From Psychromonas ossibalaenae ATCC BAA-1528 (lineage in GTDB: Bacteria; Pseudomonadota; Gammaproteobacteria; Enterobacterales; Psychromonadaceae), in assembly GCF_000381745.1 (NCBI RefSeq), contig NZ_KB906969.1:62001-126000 (forward strand): a DNA stretch of 64,000 nt, read 5' to 3'. Of the stretch, positions 50,349 to 60,246 are shown one piece after another. Within the stretch, counting starts at the first letter, position 1. Each line of letters starts with the position of its first letter. The position numbers and the translations under genes are program-made. Below the pieces are notes generated by a model. The model worked only from the letters and a program-made list of their open reading frames with translations. It was not told the DNA's origin and did not search any database.

Positions 50349-52337
50349 TTAAATTTTAGATGGTTTGTTATAGTTGTTGTTGAGTTCCTCAAGAAGCCAC
50401 TCAAAATGCTCATTCATAACGGCTAAACAAAATTTAATGTACTTTTCCTGCTGCTGTGCATCTTCATATAAATGAGCATTAGTCATAATATTTGACTGCA
50501 TATAGGTCAGTGTGCCGTTCATAAAGCGGTGAAAAAGCTGCTTACTAGTATCACCATGGAAATTTATTAGAAATTTATACTGAGCAGTAAAAGCCTTGGC
50601 CAGGTCTACACGAGATTTCACATTCTTACTCAAAGAGACCAAAGTTTCTATATGCTTTTTAAACTCAGGTAATAAAGCTTCAAATTTTTGTTCTGGGTGA
50701 ATCATAAGGTAATCTTTATTGTCAAAACTATCAAAAAGCATTTGTTTGGTCATTTCAGATTTTTCGATTAATTCTGCGAATTCAGGTAAATCAGCAGATT
50801 TAACCGCTTGAGTTAACTGAACTTTTGCTCCATCACTGCAGTTCACACAGGTCACATCAGGGTTTGCCTGCAGAAGCATTTCCAGCATCATGCGCGAATT
50901 ATCAAAAAACTGAGTTGTGTGGACCTTTTCAACAAAATTACCCTCGACCTCAAAATCCCCCTTCATCTCTTTTCTATGCTGCTCGGCATCTGCATCAAAA
51001 TATAAACTGCCCTTTGAGTGGTGATATTCTTCTGATTTATAGCCGTAATCCACACCAAACAGATACATATTTTTAAAGCCCATCGCAACAGCAGCCGATG
51101 TCGCAGTATTGGTCACGGTCGGATTACAAAAGGCTATTTGTGCATATTTGTCCGAAATAAACTGGCTCATAAAAGCACTGCCTGCATCATCATATTTTAA
51201 AATAAGGTGTGCTTGTTTAAATAACTTTAATATTTCAGGATAAACCGTATTTAAACTAATTAAATTTATCTGCTTTAATTTTTCTTTATGTCCAACTTGA
51301 TCAACCCACTCAAATAAGGCGGCTGTCCTTTCAGTCTCTGCATGAAAGTCAGGCGTAATACCATAATCCAATAAGGGTTTTAATGCTGTACCGCAAGAAA
51401 ATATAATCACTTTTCCTTGATGGTCTTTCAAAAAGGCTAAATTATCATCTAGCGAAGGGCCGTTACCAACAATAAAGATCGGGATATCACGTTTAACTTC
51501 TTTTGCTTTTTTTAATATGCTGGGAAACTGATGCGTTGAAATATTTGAAAGCGTATGTGTTAAGCTGATTATTTCATCTTCGAAGAACCCCCAGCCGCTG
51601 ACATAACGATAAGCGAGATCATGCACTTTTTGATAAGCCTCATCGGTCTGCTCACTGAAATAGTGACGATAAAGATACATTTTAGCAACGTTGAAATACC
51701 CCTGACGTTTAAAGATCCTTGCTATTTCATTAACAAAAGATGCGGCATTACCACCAACTTGAAGTGTTAACTGCCCTCCGCGTTCAAAACAGCCGACAAT
51801 CATATTACCTATATCAATGCTGTGAAGGGTACAGTAAAAACAGTCAGGATCTGGTTCAAAAACAAAAGCATAGCGTATATCATGTGCATCAAACATCCCC
51901 TGCAAATGATAACCGAGGCCGGTTCCCATAAAGGCAATAAAATCGATCTGTTCGTTTTTATGTAAAACGGTTTGATATTTATAACCAATCTCACTGCCTC
52001 GGCGCTTCACCATTTTTCCTAAAACTCTCTCATGCTCAAATTTACCGCTGCCGTCTTTTGCCACATGATAGGTAATATTACGCGGATCTTTTAAAAATGC
52101 CTCAACTTGAGCATCGCTTAATTTTTTAGGATCATCCTGATAAATCAAACTGCCGTTTGAAACCAGGTTTAAAAAACCATTTTCATCAAATATTAACTTC
52201 ACCCGAGTGGGCGTATATTCTTTATAAAAATTATAAACATCAGGCAGGTACTTTTTTAACACCGCCATATTATTAACAAATGTTGCTCGTAGTACTTTAG
52301 TCTGGATATCTAATAGCGGATCGATTTGCTGGGCCAT
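50349..52337 (-). CDS. maf: Motility-associated factor (Maf) flagellin glycosyltransferase
   Basis: A 662-residue protein of the DUF115/Maf family that transfers nonulosonic acids such as pseudaminic acid to flagellin. The central MptE-like domain begins with FIVGNGPSLDDNLAFL and continues with FSCGTALKPLLDYGITPDFH. An N-terminal Maf domain (about residues 40-250) and a C-terminal helical domain (from about 560) flank it. It lies convergent to the sugar cluster and next to fliD and the flagellin. A sigma-54 promoter is seen upstream, so it is likely made in step with the filament. Confidence 0.9.
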   Translation of the reverse strand: MAQQIDPLLDIQTKVLRATFVNNMAVLKKYLPDVYNFYKEYTPTRVKLIFDENGFLNLVSNGSLIYQDDPKKLSDAQVEAFLKDPRNITYHVAKDGSGKFEHERVLGKMVKRRGSEIGYKYQTVLHKNEQIDFIAFMGTGLGYHLQGMFDAHDIRYAFVFEPDPDCFYCTLHSIDIGNMIVGCFERGGQLTLQVGGNAASFVNEIARIFKRQGYFNVAKMYLYRHYFSEQTDEAYQKVHDLAYRYVSGWGFFEDEIISLTHTLSNISTHQFPSILKKAKEVKRDIPIFIVGNGPSLDDNLAFLKDHQGKVIIFSCGTALKPLLDYGITPDFHAETERTAALFEWVDQVGHKEKLKQINLISLNTVYPEILKLFKQAHLILKYDDAGSAFMSQFISDKYAQIAFCNPTVTNTATSAAVAMGFKNMYLFGVDYGYKSEEYHHSKGSLYFDADAEQHRKEMKGDFEVEGNFVEKVHTTQFFDNSRMMLEMLLQANPDVTCVNCSDGAKVQLTQAVKSADLPEFAELIEKSEMTKQMLFDSFDNKDYLMIHPEQKFEALLPEFKKHIETLVSLSKNVKSRVDLAKAFTAQYKFLINFHGDTSKQLFHRFMNGTLTYMQSNIMTNAHLYEDAQQQEKYIKFCLAVMNEHFEWLLEELNNNYNKPSKI

Positions 52338-52385
52338 AATTTTGATTCTCTGAAGTGGCGAATAGATTAATTATATCGGGGAGGA

Positions 52386-52401
52386 AGCAAGTTGCTATCC
52401 A
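52386..52401 (-). promoter_or_regulatory. Sigma-54 promoter of maf
   Basis: On the reverse strand: TGGATA, five bases (GCAAC), TTGCT: the GG-N10-GC spacing is exact. It lies about 49 bases before the maf ATG, just after the fliD terminator. Confidence 0.75.
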
Positions 52402-52426
52402 CAATTAAAAAGTCTTCGGAATTAAT

Positions 52427-52467
52427 AAAAAAAACGTGCGCATTATCTAGTTATTAGCTAATGCGCA
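52427..52467 (-). terminator. Intrinsic terminator after fliD
   Basis: Nine-base stem TGCGCATTA / TAATGCGCA (52437-52445 and 52459-52467) with a 13-base loop. On the reverse strand ACG and eight T residues follow. Confidence 0.85.
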
Positions 52468-52493
52468 GTTATATAGACAATATTTTGTATGAG

Positions 52494-54548
52494 TTAACTT
52501 TCTCGTGTATATCCAGGTAAGGCATCCAGAGCACTTTTCAAATAGCCCATGGTATTATTAAGGCTGGAAACCGCAATATCCATGGCATTAAAGTCTTTAT
52601 ATAAACGCGCTTCCAGCTTTTCCATACGGTAGGTTAAATTTTCTTCCTGCTTTTCAAGATCAGTTATTTTTTTGTACAGCGAGTCAACTTTACCGTCTAT
52701 AGTTCCTTCACTTAAGTCCACATCCCCGCTGGTTCCCGAGATACTTTTATCAATAATACTGGTAAGTAGATTATTCATGACCACAGTCATGCCTTCAGCA
52801 AAAGTAACATCACCGCGGCTGCCTAAAGCGCCGCCTTCAATAAGTAACTTGATACCACTGGAATCACCATTTTCAGATAACAAGTACTGGCCGTCACCAA
52901 GTGCATCTTGACCGTCTATTTTCCCTTCAACATTCACTCCAGCAGTGCCTGACTGCACATCAATACCGAGATCTGCCAGAAAGTTTGTATCCACTTCAGT
53001 GAAAGCAACACTTGATGAAGATCCGTATTTATTAGAGGTAAAGGAAAGTTTACCTGCATCTTCAATTATTTTAAGGCTGATACCTTTCTCGATAAAAGTC
53101 GGATCGGAATTTATTTTTGACTGCAGCTCTGTTGCTAAATCACCAATCGAGGCATAAGTTGCCTGATCAAGTACAATATCACTGGATAATGTACCATCAA
53201 CGCGCATTTTAAAAGTGTCGTTATCCGCATCAATAGTCAAGTTATTGACTGCTGCTCCAGTTAACGAGCCCTGTGTCGCTAACTGCGTTACCTCGACACT
53301 ATAGGTCCCCGGTTTAGTCAAGCTGTTACTGCTGTCAAAAGAGATAAATGAATCACTGGCGGCACCCGATGCAGTAAAGAAATCAGCCACTCCATCCATA
53401 TCGCCTTTTAATACATCGGCAAATTTAGTCGCATCTAATTCCAGAGTGCCATCTCGATTAGTTAAAATACCCAGATCTGCAAAACTATGCACCGAACCTT
53501 CAATATGATCAACAGTTGTATTTAAAACGCCGCGCATCAGGCTCTCTATATTTCGCACCGTCGCATCACCGTTCAAAATACCGTTTGTCTGCCCCTGGCC
53601 GTTAAAGACAGTTAACTCGTTCATTTTTGTAATAGTGCTATTGTAATTATCTACAAATGCCTGAATCTGATCTTCTACTTTACTGGTATCTTTACTGATA
53701 TTTAGTTTTACTGTTTTACCAACTTCTGTTTCACCATTAATGTTAAGCGTTACCCCTTCAATAACACTGCTGATCTCATTGCTGTCACGGGTAATAGTTA
53801 TACCGTTCATAACAATTTCTGCATCTTGTGCTTCTGAGGTCTGCTCTAAATTTTTATCTGCAGCGCTATATACAAAGCGTGATAATCCCGATGTATCAGT
53901 ATTATTACCGTCATCGTCCGTTACCGTTAACTCAACCGCATTCTGCTCTCCAGTCTCTTTGCTGGTCAGTACTAGGCGGTAGTTTGTTCCGTCATTAATA
54001 ATTGAGGCGCTGACGCTATAATCCCCTTCATTAATCGCATCACGCATGCCGGTCAGTGAGTTATTGGTATTATCAATGGTTAACTTTTCAATGGGTTTAT
54101 CAGCATCAACAGCAAAAGCAGTATTACCAACGCCGCTGTAACTGCCGTAACGCAGCTGTATTTCACCAGTACCAACAGGGTCATTGACACTGGAGAAAGA
54201 ACTCGCTGAAGATGAGACAAGTGTATGGGATTGAGCACGCTGATTAACTTCAAACTCCCAGCTTCCTGTTTCTGCGCCAATACCTAATTTTGCATCAAGA
54301 ATATCACTGTCACTAGTGGTTGAGCTGGCAGCTGAAAAAGTTGAACTCAGCGCGAGATCTTTATAGGAGGATTTAAAAGTAGATAGTTCACTGTTAAGCG
54401 TGCCGTAAGCTGAAATCTGTGCAGTAGCTTCAGCGGCAGATTTAGTCATTTTAGCCAGAGCCGGATCTTTTTCCGCGCCTACAATCGCTTGAACGATACT
54501 GTTGATATCAAGCCCGGAACCTAGACCCGTTGAGGTGATTGAAGACAT
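52494..54548 (-). CDS. fliD: Flagellar filament cap protein FliD
   Basis: Forms the cap that folds exported flagellin at the filament tip. The N-terminal SITSTGLGSGLDINSIVQAI is the FliD signature, and the C-terminal coiled coil (KKITDLEKQEENLTYRMEKL) ends in a helix for the cap interface. The frame is open from GTG 54554, but ATG 54548 sits five bases after a GGAG site; the protein is then 684 residues. The length is near that of Vibrio FliD, with several flagellin_IN-like middle domains. It has a sigma-54 promoter upstream and its own terminator. Confidence 0.95.
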   Translation of the reverse strand: MSSITSTGLGSGLDINSIVQAIVGAEKDPALAKMTKSAAEATAQISAYGTLNSELSTFKSSYKDLALSSTFSAASSTTSDSDILDAKLGIGAETGSWEFEVNQRAQSHTLVSSSASSFSSVNDPVGTGEIQLRYGSYSGVGNTAFAVDADKPIEKLTIDNTNNSLTGMRDAINEGDYSVSASIINDGTNYRLVLTSKETGEQNAVELTVTDDDGNNTDTSGLSRFVYSAADKNLEQTSEAQDAEIVMNGITITRDSNEISSVIEGVTLNINGETEVGKTVKLNISKDTSKVEDQIQAFVDNYNSTITKMNELTVFNGQGQTNGILNGDATVRNIESLMRGVLNTTVDHIEGSVHSFADLGILTNRDGTLELDATKFADVLKGDMDGVADFFTASGAASDSFISFDSSNSLTKPGTYSVEVTQLATQGSLTGAAVNNLTIDADNDTFKMRVDGTLSSDIVLDQATYASIGDLATELQSKINSDPTFIEKGISLKIIEDAGKLSFTSNKYGSSSSVAFTEVDTNFLADLGIDVQSGTAGVNVEGKIDGQDALGDGQYLLSENGDSSGIKLLIEGGALGSRGDVTFAEGMTVVMNNLLTSIIDKSISGTSGDVDLSEGTIDGKVDSLYKKITDLEKQEENLTYRMEKLEARLYKDFNAMDIAVSSLNNTMGYLKSALDALPGYTRES

Positions 54549-54616
54549 AAACACTCCTTACTTACTTAACAGAAAACGATCAGCACTTAACTTATTAAAT
54601 GCAGACAACATTTTAC

Positions 54617-54632
54617 TGCAAGATTCAGACCA
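54617..54632 (-). promoter_or_regulatory. Sigma-54 promoter of fliD
   Basis: On the reverse strand: TGGTCT, five bases (GAATC), TTGCA, an exact -24/-12 spacing, about 69 bases before the fliD ATG. Confidence 0.78.
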
Positions 54633-54795
54633 TATAACATATTTTAATAACATAAAGGCGAATAATATAATTAAGGAATATTATTTAACTTTATCCTATC
54701 AAGTATAGTTACTTACACTATTCCCGGGGCTCACTTTAACCTTTTCATTATCTGAGAAGTGAAGGATAAAACCTCTGCCCCGCGCATTACAAAAA

Positions 54796-55179
54796 TCATA
54801 CTTTGGTATCAAACAAAATACCGGCAACATCATCCATTTTTTTAAGCAGTACCATTAAATCTTCCGACGGAATCTGGCGAATGACCTCCTCCGTTTCGAC
54901 ATCTGTTACCGATACAATATCTTTACCTAACTGTTCATCCACACTAAATGACAGATTACGCTGCATGCTCTGCATAAAGGCATTCATCTCTTCAACAACA
55001 TGCTCAACCTCTTCCGGTACAGCCTGCTTCTTTTCCTGATCAGGTTTTACTTCCGCGGCCGGTTTTAATTCCGTAACACTTTTTTCCACCTCGACAGGTT
55101 TCACCGTTGGCTCTGAAGCTGTATTTTTTTCCATACCAGTCATGTTGGGCGATGCTGCAGTAACATTTAAATCAGACAT
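54796..55179 (-). CDS. flaG: Flagellar protein FlaG
   Basis: A 127-residue FlaG-family protein that affects filament length in Vibrio and Aeromonas relatives. The charged, low-complexity N-terminal half (KPVEVEKSVTELKPAAEVKP) is followed by the conserved C-terminal FlaG domain: NLSFSVDEQLGKDIVSVTD, then EEVIRQIPSED. The ribosome site AGGAGG is strong. It lies between the flagellin terminator and fliD, the standard order. Confidence 0.93.
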   Translation of the reverse strand: MSDLNVTAASPNMTGMEKNTASEPTVKPVEVEKSVTELKPAAEVKPDQEKKQAVPEEVEHVVEEMNAFMQSMQRNLSFSVDEQLGKDIVSVTDVETEEVIRQIPSEDLMVLLKKMDDVAGILFDTKV

Positions 55180-55210
55180 ATAACCTCCTATTTATTCAAC
55201 CCGTTAATGG

Positions 55211-55237
55211 CAAAAAAGCCCCCTATTACTAGGGAGC
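55211..55237 (-). terminator. Intrinsic terminator after flagellin
   Basis: On the reverse strand: GCTCCCTA / TAGGGGGC with a four-base loop and one G-U pair, followed by TTTTTTG. It lies between flagellin and flaG. Confidence 0.9.
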
Positions 55238-55271
55238 TAAATTATTGCCTATTTTAACTAGCTACCCCAAC

Positions 55272-57254
55272 TTAGCCAAGAAGAGAAAGTACACTTTGTG
55301 ATGACGCATTTGCCTGCGCTAACATTGATGTACCCGCTTGTTGTAAGATCTGCGATTTACTCATTTTTGACGTTTCAGCCGCGAAATCCGCATCCTGAAT
55401 TCGTGAGTTTGCCGCCGAGATGTTCTGCGATACATTCTCTAAGTTAGAAATAGTAGAGCCTAGACGGTTTTGAATCGCACCAAGGTTTGCTCGAGATTCA
55501 GTGATTTTATTCAGTGCATCATCGATACGGTCAATACTGTTTGACGCATTGGCGGCCGTAGTAACACTTAGACCAATACCTACGGCTGTATCACTACCGC
55601 CCATATCAGTAACACCCAGTTTAGCTAGTGCTGTATCTTTAAGCGCTTCGGTGTTTGCAGAACTGGTAACAATCACATCTTTACCGTTTTCACCAGTCAA
55701 GGTAACCGAACCAGCAGTGAACCCTGTCACGGCGGAAGTATCAACACCGCCTTGTGTAATATCGCCGTCGGTGGTTTCTAAAGTAATATCTTGACCTGAT
55801 GATGAGGTTAATATCAATGAACCGGTATCTTCATTAGTTGATGCAACAACCCCTTGCACCCCTGAATTGTTGATTGCTCCAACTAACGCATCCATTGTTG
55901 CTTGACCAGACATTGCGGTTGTCATATCAATTGATACACCATTAATAATAACTCCAGTGTCCTCATTAGCCGCTGAGATAAGGATCTCCATCTCTACCGT
56001 AGTTGTTGCCGAAGCTGTTACCCCGGTTTCTCCAGAAATAGCATTGATGGCAAAGGCTTTATCAGCAGCCGTTGTACCTGTTACCGCGCCTAAATCAACA
56101 CCGTTTACCTGGATACTATCATTTGCAGTAATGGCCGTACTGGCAACAGCCCCGCCTTTGACAACATCCGATCCGGTTGATTCATTAAAGCCCATCTGCT
56201 GCAGCTGTGTGGTACCCGTTGTACCAACAGTGCTGCCGGCAGCGCTCGCATCAACTAAACCAACTTCAATTGCACTTCCGTCAGCACTGGTTAATGATAC
56301 ATAACCTTGATAATCGCCTGCCACCATACCAGAGCCTGCAAGTACACCGTCAACATCAATCTGTTCACCGGTATCATTACTTAAAACTAAACCACCTTCA
56401 CTGCTTAATGATGCGGTCACACCAGCAACATCACGGTTAATCGTATCAACTAAATCACTCGAACTAGATGTCGTTCCTAATGTTACGCCGTTAATCTCAA
56501 GGCCATTTGTAACACCAGAAATATCACCAGTCCCTTCTACCGTATTATAGGCAGAGGCTGTAACTCCGGTTAGGCCTGTTTGAACATTAATCATATCTTT
56601 TACAACGACCGCAGCATCACCGGCAGCTGTAACATCAGCACCGGTTAAAGCAACACCATTAACTGTTACAGATGCAGTTAAAATAGCTGTAGCGGTATTT
56701 GCACGCCCGCCGTTCAGATCACCCGTACCAGATACGGCATTCAGGTTAAGGTCTTTAGTGGTTACCGCATCAATCGAGAAAGACAGGGTTTCACCTGAGT
56801 TTGCACCGATCTGCAGTGTTGTTGATGAATTTGAACCGTCTAATAGTTTAGTCCCATTGAACTGTGTTGTGTCAGCGATACGGTCAAGCTCAGAGTAAAG
56901 CTGATCCACTTCTTTCTGGATTGACGCTCTGTTTGAAGAGGAGTTAGTATCATTGGCAGCCTGCACAGACAGTTCACGCATACGCTGCAGGATGTTAGTC
57001 ATTTCATCCATTGAACCCTCTGCGGTTTGTGCCATTGATATACCGTCATTAGCGTTACGCACGCCCTGGTTGATACCTTTAATCTGCGACTGCATACCTG
57101 TTGAGATAGCAAGACCGGCAGCATCATCTTTTGCGCTGTTGATACGTAAGCCAGAAGATAAACGTTCCATAGCCTGGTTACTAACTGATTGTGATTTGTT
57201 TAACTGACGTTGTGCATTCAGCGACATTACGTTGGTGTTTACTACTGCAGCCAT
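55272..57254 (-). CDS. Flagellin with enlarged central domain
   Basis: Filament subunit, 660 residues, much longer than the ~380 of Vibrio flagellins. The D0/D1 ends are classic: [20 protein letters not shown] at the N-terminus, [36 protein letters not shown], and a C-terminus ending in [14 protein letters not shown]. The extra length (about residues 170-560) is Ala/Thr/Val/Gly-rich and holds about four flagellin_IN-type repeats, each starting with a (I/V)NGV motif. The many Ser and Thr there are possible glycosylation sites for the pseudaminic-type sugar. Two sigma-28 promoters lie upstream. Confidence 0.95.
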   Translation of the reverse strand: MAAVVNTNVMSLNAQRQLNKSQSVSNQAMERLSSGLRINSAKDDAAGLAISTGMQSQIKGINQGVRNANDGISMAQTAEGSMDEMTNILQRMRELSVQAANDTNSSSNRASIQKEVDQLYSELDRIADTTQFNGTKLLDGSNSSTTLQIGANSGETLSFSIDAVTTKDLNLNAVSGTGDLNGGRANTATAILTASVTVNGVALTGADVTAAGDAAVVVKDMINVQTGLTGVTASAYNTVEGTGDISGVTNGLEINGVTLGTTSSSSDLVDTINRDVAGVTASLSSEGGLVLSNDTGEQIDVDGVLAGSGMVAGDYQGYVSLTSADGSAIEVGLVDASAAGSTVGTTGTTQLQQMGFNESTGSDVVKGGAVASTAITANDSIQVNGVDLGAVTGTTAADKAFAINAISGETGVTASATTTVEMEILISAANEDTGVIINGVSIDMTTAMSGQATMDALVGAINNSGVQGVVASTNEDTGSLILTSSSGQDITLETTDGDITQGGVDTSAVTGFTAGSVTLTGENGKDVIVTSSANTEALKDTALAKLGVTDMGGSDTAVGIGLSVTTAANASNSIDRIDDALNKITESRANLGAIQNRLGSTISNLENVSQNISAANSRIQDADFAAETSKMSKSQILQQAGTSMLAQANASSQSVLSLLG

Positions 57255-57332
57255 GATGTGCTCCTTGGTTATTTATTTTCTGACTTAAGTTTTCTAAAAA
57301 CTTACGAATCAGTTTGATTAAGTATGTATCTC

Positions 57333-57359
57333 TTATCGACCGCTTAAAAAATAACTTTA
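57333..57359 (-). promoter_or_regulatory. Proximal sigma-28 (FliA) promoter of flagellin
   Basis: On the reverse strand: TAAA (57356-57359), 15 bases, GTCGATAA (57333-57340), one mismatch from the GCCGATAA -10 consensus, with ideal spacing. It lies about 78 bases before the flagellin ATG. Confidence 0.8.
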
Positions 57360-57421
57360 AAACTTTTTTAATTTATTTAACGGTTCATTTCAAAACAGTC
57401 GAATGTTCAGACTTAATAAGG

Positions 57422-57448
57422 TTATCGACAGGTCAAAAAATAACTTTA
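57422..57448 (-). promoter_or_regulatory. Distal sigma-28 (FliA) promoter of flagellin
   Basis: On the reverse strand: TAAA (57445-57448), 15 bases, GTCGATAA (57422-57429). It is nearly identical to the proximal site, including the GTTATTTTTT start of its spacer, and is placed 89 bases further upstream. Confidence 0.75.
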
Positions 57449-57498
57449 GGAAAAATGGGGAATTAATTTAACTGCTTCAGCAGGGAGGCAATAAATGT

Positions 57499-57520
57499 TT
57501 CCGGCCTAAGCAGGCCGGAA
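57499..57520 (-). terminator. Perfect hairpin downstream of the MaoC gene
   Basis: Nine-base stem TTCCGGCCT / AGGCCGGAA with an AAGC loop. The reverse-strand T run is weak (AACATTTATT), so it may be a less efficient terminator. Confidence 0.55.
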
Positions 57521-57549
57521 GCAAAAAACGAGTGAAGAATCAGCTGGAT

Positions 57550-58236
57550 TTAGAAATAAACCCGCACTACAGAAACAGCAACACAGCCGGGACGACGGGT
57601 ATTTTTGATTTCAATGGAAATCTCTTTTTCAATCTCCAAACCGCGCTTAATCGGTGTCACTTTAATCAGGCGACTGTGTGCGCGCACCACACTGCCGGTT
57701 TTGACCGGATAGGGAAAGCGTACTTGGTTTAAGCCGTAATTAACCGTCATCTTAGCACTTGGATAGAGTGGTTTCTCCGGATTAACACTGTCGGTTAAAC
57801 GCGGCAGCAGCGACAGCGTTAAAAAACCATGGGCGATAGTGGTTTTAAAAGGCGACTCTTTTTCGGCTTTTTCTACATCATTATGCAGCCACTGATGATC
57901 TTCAGTGACATCTGCAAAACGGTCAATGCGATCCTGTGTAATCTCCAGCCAGTCTCCCACATGCACCTCTTCCCCAATCTGTGCCCGCAGCTGCAGGAAC
58001 AGTTCTCTTGCTTCAGGAGAAAGCTGTACCGGTTTTTGTGCCACGCTTATTGAGCGGCCGTCTTTTAAAATGGAGTACTCTTTAACCCAGGAAAGAAGCT
58101 GGCTTTTATTAGTATGTGCTTTTTTAATAAATAATGAGTAATAATCACGAATCGTCGGTGACATCCACTCTTTAAATTCAAAAGCAAATTTTTCCATAAA
58201 TTCGACTTTATATTTATTAATATCGATTTTTTTCAT
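57550..58236 (-). CDS. MaoC-like (R)-hydratase family protein
   Basis: A 228-residue hot-dog-fold protein of the MaoC/enoyl-CoA hydratase 2 family. The catalytic Asp/His motif region is RIDRFADVTEDHQWLHND, and the IAHGFLTLSLLP segment is the conserved hydratase signature. The N-terminal ~75 residues are a helical extension. Members hydrate (2E)-enoyl-CoA or dehydrate (R)-3-hydroxyacyl-CoA. It stands alone between flagellin and pyrF, with no clear metabolic partner, so the pathway is unknown. Confidence 0.85.
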   Translation of the reverse strand: MKKIDINKYKVEFMEKFAFEFKEWMSPTIRDYYSLFIKKAHTNKSQLLSWVKEYSILKDGRSISVAQKPVQLSPEARELFLQLRAQIGEEVHVGDWLEITQDRIDRFADVTEDHQWLHNDVEKAEKESPFKTTIAHGFLTLSLLPRLTDSVNPEKPLYPSAKMTVNYGLNQVRFPYPVKTGSVVRAHSRLIKVTPIKRGLEIEKEISIEIKNTRRPGCVAVSVVRVYF

Positions 58237-58305
58237 TGAACAGTTCCAGCTTTTAAACCGCAGGAGAGCTCTTCCGGTTTAAAAGGTTTTTAACTTACAG
58301 GATGA

Positions 58306-59010
58306 TTAATTCAGCGTTGCGTTTATTTCACTAAGCACTTGAGCAGGATCCGAAGCCTGGGTTATCGGACGGCCGATCACTAAATAATCCGCTCCGGCAT
58401 TAACTGCCTGTTCAGGCGTCATAATACGACGCTGATCACCAGCATCTGAGCCTGCAGGGCGAATACCAGGGGTGATCAGCTTAAACTCATCTCCTAGCAA
58501 GGCTTTTAAGTCCTGCGCTTCATGAGCTGAACAGACGACACCGTCAAGGCCGCTGGATTGAGTTAAACTTGCCAGACGTTTAACCTGTTCAGCCGGTGAC
58601 AATTCAATACCCAGCTCTTTTAAATCTGATTCATCCATACTGGTTAAAACAGTGACTGCTATTAGCAGCGGTGCTTTATCGCCGTAGGGCTCCAATACAG
58701 CTTTAGCGGCTTCCATCATACGGCGCCCGCCGCCGGCATGAACATTTACCATCCATACACCTAGATCAGCAGCTGCTTTAACAGCTTTGGCGACAGTATT
58801 AGGAATATCATGAAATTTAAGGTCTAAAAATACATCAAAGCCTTTCTCTACAAGTCTTTTTACGAAATCAGGTCCAAAATGAGTAAACATCTCTTTCCCT
58901 ACTTTTAAGCGACAAGCTGCGGGATCAAGTTGACTGATAAAATCCAGCGCCTGCTGCTGATCTGCATAATCTAAGGCAATCACTACTTTGGGATCTACTA
59001 ACTGGCTCAT
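58306..59010 (-). CDS. pyrF: Orotidine 5'-phosphate decarboxylase
   Basis: Last step of UMP synthesis: decarboxylates OMP. It is a 234-residue TIM barrel. [14 protein letters not shown] contains the catalytic Asp-Lys-Asp set, and [12 protein letters not shown] is the C-terminal phosphate-binding signature. It is preceded by lapB, as in E. coli, and starts 58 bases after it. Confidence 0.97.
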   Translation of the reverse strand: MSQLVDPKVVIALDYADQQQALDFISQLDPAACRLKVGKEMFTHFGPDFVKRLVEKGFDVFLDLKFHDIPNTVAKAVKAAADLGVWMVNVHAGGGRRMMEAAKAVLEPYGDKAPLLIAVTVLTSMDESDLKELGIELSPAEQVKRLASLTQSSGLDGVVCSAHEAQDLKALLGDEFKLITPGIRPAGSDAGDQRRIMTPEQAVNAGADYLVIGRPITQASDPAQVLSEINATLN

Positions 59011-59067
59011 TTTTTTTCCTATTTTGATTCTATTTTTTAGTTCCCAGTCTTTGTCTAGGAGATTATA

Positions 59068-60240
59068 TTATTCGCCGTCAAGACCGCGAATCGGTTTAAT
59101 TCGTCCCCAGCTTTTACAGGAAGGACACTGCCAGAAAAGCTTTTTACTAGCATAGCCGCATTTCTGACAGCGGTACTGAGGACGAAGTGTAATCTGCTCT
59201 GATACTAATTTTTGTAAGAAAGACAAACTGTCTATCTCATTTTTCGACTCTGCCAGCTGCAGGTGATAAGTCATCAGATGGTTAAAACCTTTCATGGTCG
59301 GGTTACGACGCAGCTCCTGGAGCATAAAGGCCTGAGCTTTATCAACACTGCGGTATTGAGCAATCAGTTTTGACAGCAGGATAACGGTACTCGCTCCGGC
59401 CCCTAAACTGACAATACGGTACAGATAATTAATCAGCTCTTCTTCACTGCCGAGCTGATGATGGAGCTGTAATAATTTATCTAATATCACTTCACTAAAA
59501 TCGATATCTAGTTCAGGGATCATCTGCAGTGTTTTTAACGCTTTTTCCGGTTTATTATTTATCTGGTAGTACTCAGCAAGCTCGATACTTGCCAGAATGC
59601 AGTTAGGGAAAACTGCTAGTGCTTTCTGATACAGCTTAACTTTCTGTTTTTCGTCGCTCGGGGTGGTTAACTGCTCAGCTAGGCTGCAGTACAAATAAGC
59701 AAGTGTTCTACGCTTAGCTTTGCCTTTAGACAGTTTGTTTAAGGTCTCGGTCACCGCAACGGCATCTTTCCACTCTTTAAGCTGCTGATAAATATTCAGC
59801 AAATTTTCCAATGCAACCGTTTGATATTCAGGTGACTCTTTTAACTGAATGAATATATCTTCGCTTCGGTCAAACAGTCCTGACTGGTAAAAATCTTTGC
59901 CTAACTGTAACAGCGCTAAATCTCTCTGTTCTCGCGTAAGTGTCGGTCTGGCAATTAAATTCTGATGGATACGAATAGCACGCTCTACCTCGCCGCGCTG
60001 GCGAAACAGATTGCCTAAGGCGAGATGGGTTTCGATGGTTTCGCTGTCAACTTCTAATAATGCAATAAAATGATCAACCGCTTTATCGGGCTGATCACCT
60101 AATAAAAAGTTTAAGCCCTGCACATAATCACGGCTTAATTTATTACCTTTTTTCTGATTTTTCTGATGAACGCTCCGCACTCCCATATACCAGCCGTAAA
60201 AGGCAGCAACGGGAAGTAAGAGAAAGAATATTTCCTGCAC
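59068..60240 (-). CDS. lapB: LPS assembly protein LapB (YciM)
   Basis: Inner-membrane TPR protein that adjusts LPS synthesis by presenting LpxC to FtsH. An N-terminal membrane anchor (LLLPVAAFYGWYMGV) is followed by about nine TPR-like repeats. A C-terminal rubredoxin-like zinc domain has two Cys pairs (CQKCG and CPSC). At 390 residues it matches E. coli (389). It follows lapA by six bases. It is functionally linked to the lpx genes elsewhere in the window. Confidence 0.95.
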   Translation of the reverse strand: MQEIFFLLLPVAAFYGWYMGVRSVHQKNQKKGNKLSRDYVQGLNFLLGDQPDKAVDHFIALLEVDSETIETHLALGNLFRQRGEVERAIRIHQNLIARPTLTREQRDLALLQLGKDFYQSGLFDRSEDIFIQLKESPEYQTVALENLLNIYQQLKEWKDAVAVTETLNKLSKGKAKRRTLAYLYCSLAEQLTTPSDEKQKVKLYQKALAVFPNCILASIELAEYYQINNKPEKALKTLQMIPELDIDFSEVILDKLLQLHHQLGSEEELINYLYRIVSLGAGASTVILLSKLIAQYRSVDKAQAFMLQELRRNPTMKGFNHLMTYHLQLAESKNEIDSLSFLQKLVSEQITLRPQYRCQKCGYASKKLFWQCPSCKSWGRIKPIRGLDGE

Positions 60241-60246
60241 TAAGGG

